This document shows, one piece after another, positions 12,333-12,418 of a stretch of DNA of 12,418 nt (position 1 is the stretch's first letter; the number at the start of each line of letters is the position of its first letter). Source of the stretch: Baffinella frigidus (taxonomy: Eukaryota; Cryptophyceae; Cryptomonadales; Baffinellaceae); assembly GCA_026770585.1 (NCBI GenBank), contig MU646553.1:491740-504157 (forward strand), read 5' to 3'. A program made the translations under genes and the position numbers. Under the pieces are notes generated by a model, which had not been told where the DNA came from, searched no databases, and was given only the letters and a program-made list of their open reading frames with translations.

Positions 12333-12418
12333 ATGGGTTTGGGGTTTGGGGTTTGGGGTTTGGGGTTTGGGTTTTGGGGTTTGGGGTTTGGGGTTTGGGG
12401 TTTGGGGTTTGGGGTTTG
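12333..12418 (+). repeat. TTTGGGG tract in the next upstream kinase intron
   Basis: This is an almost pure TTTGGGG array running off the right edge. It starts about 10 bases upstream of the first visible exon's acceptor (CTTAG|GTGATC in the gene's sense). It is inside the gene, since the N-lobe exons must lie further right. Confidence 0.92.

Overview
This is a nuclear chromosome end from a eukaryote. It opens with a C-rich CCCTAAA array running inward from the left edge, which is the orientation expected for a left telomere with a plant/alga/alveolate-type TTTAGGG repeat. The sequence has spliceosomal introns, many short inverted-repeat elements, microsatellites and minisatellites, and no bacterial operon structure. 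The only confidently identified gene is a DYRK-family kinase whose motifs resemble the plant-type branch (SYVQSRSYRAPE, then a Leu-Phe-Gln-Asn-Asp stretch). A microalga or alveolate-like protist is plausible; the species cannot be fixed from this window.

Layout. 1-180: telomere, decaying inward. 181-4520: subtelomeric DNA holding short exon-like blocks on the + strand (hydrophobic, each after a good CAG acceptor). Several are present twice, and they are interleaved with repeat elements. 4517-5700: a (GA)n tract and a run of foldback (MITE-like) elements. 5750-6480: tandem diverged repeat units. 6405-8165: a long direct repeat, with a 21-bp minisatellite and a TTAGGGG tract between its copies. 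8370-9290: an 80-bp direct repeat, a TATC microsatellite, degenerate telomeric DNA and another foldback. 9480-10220: a GTATCGCAC-containing repeat family, then very C-rich DNA. 10248-12325: the last five exons of the DYRK-like kinase on the - strand, with a complete 3' end; its N-lobe and HRD loop lie beyond the right edge. 12333-12418: TTTGGGG repeats inside the next intron.

Two patterns stand out. First, a 110-165 bp element (called E1 here) occurs seven times. Its terminal inverted repeats carry an AG|GT at one end and a CTAG at the other, and in the kinase one copy begins exactly at a 5' splice site. That is what an intron-generating (introner-like) element would look like. Second, short copies of exon ends repeatedly lie beside repeat DNA: exon 3 tail | E1 | exon 3 tail copy; exon 4 head copy | 21-bp minisatellite | exon 4; exon 4 tail, spacer, tail copy | E1; and at least two cases among the + strand exons. 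The window therefore looks like a place where introns and exon duplicates are being built from mobile and telomeric repeats. Names E1-E6 and R are labels for this report only.
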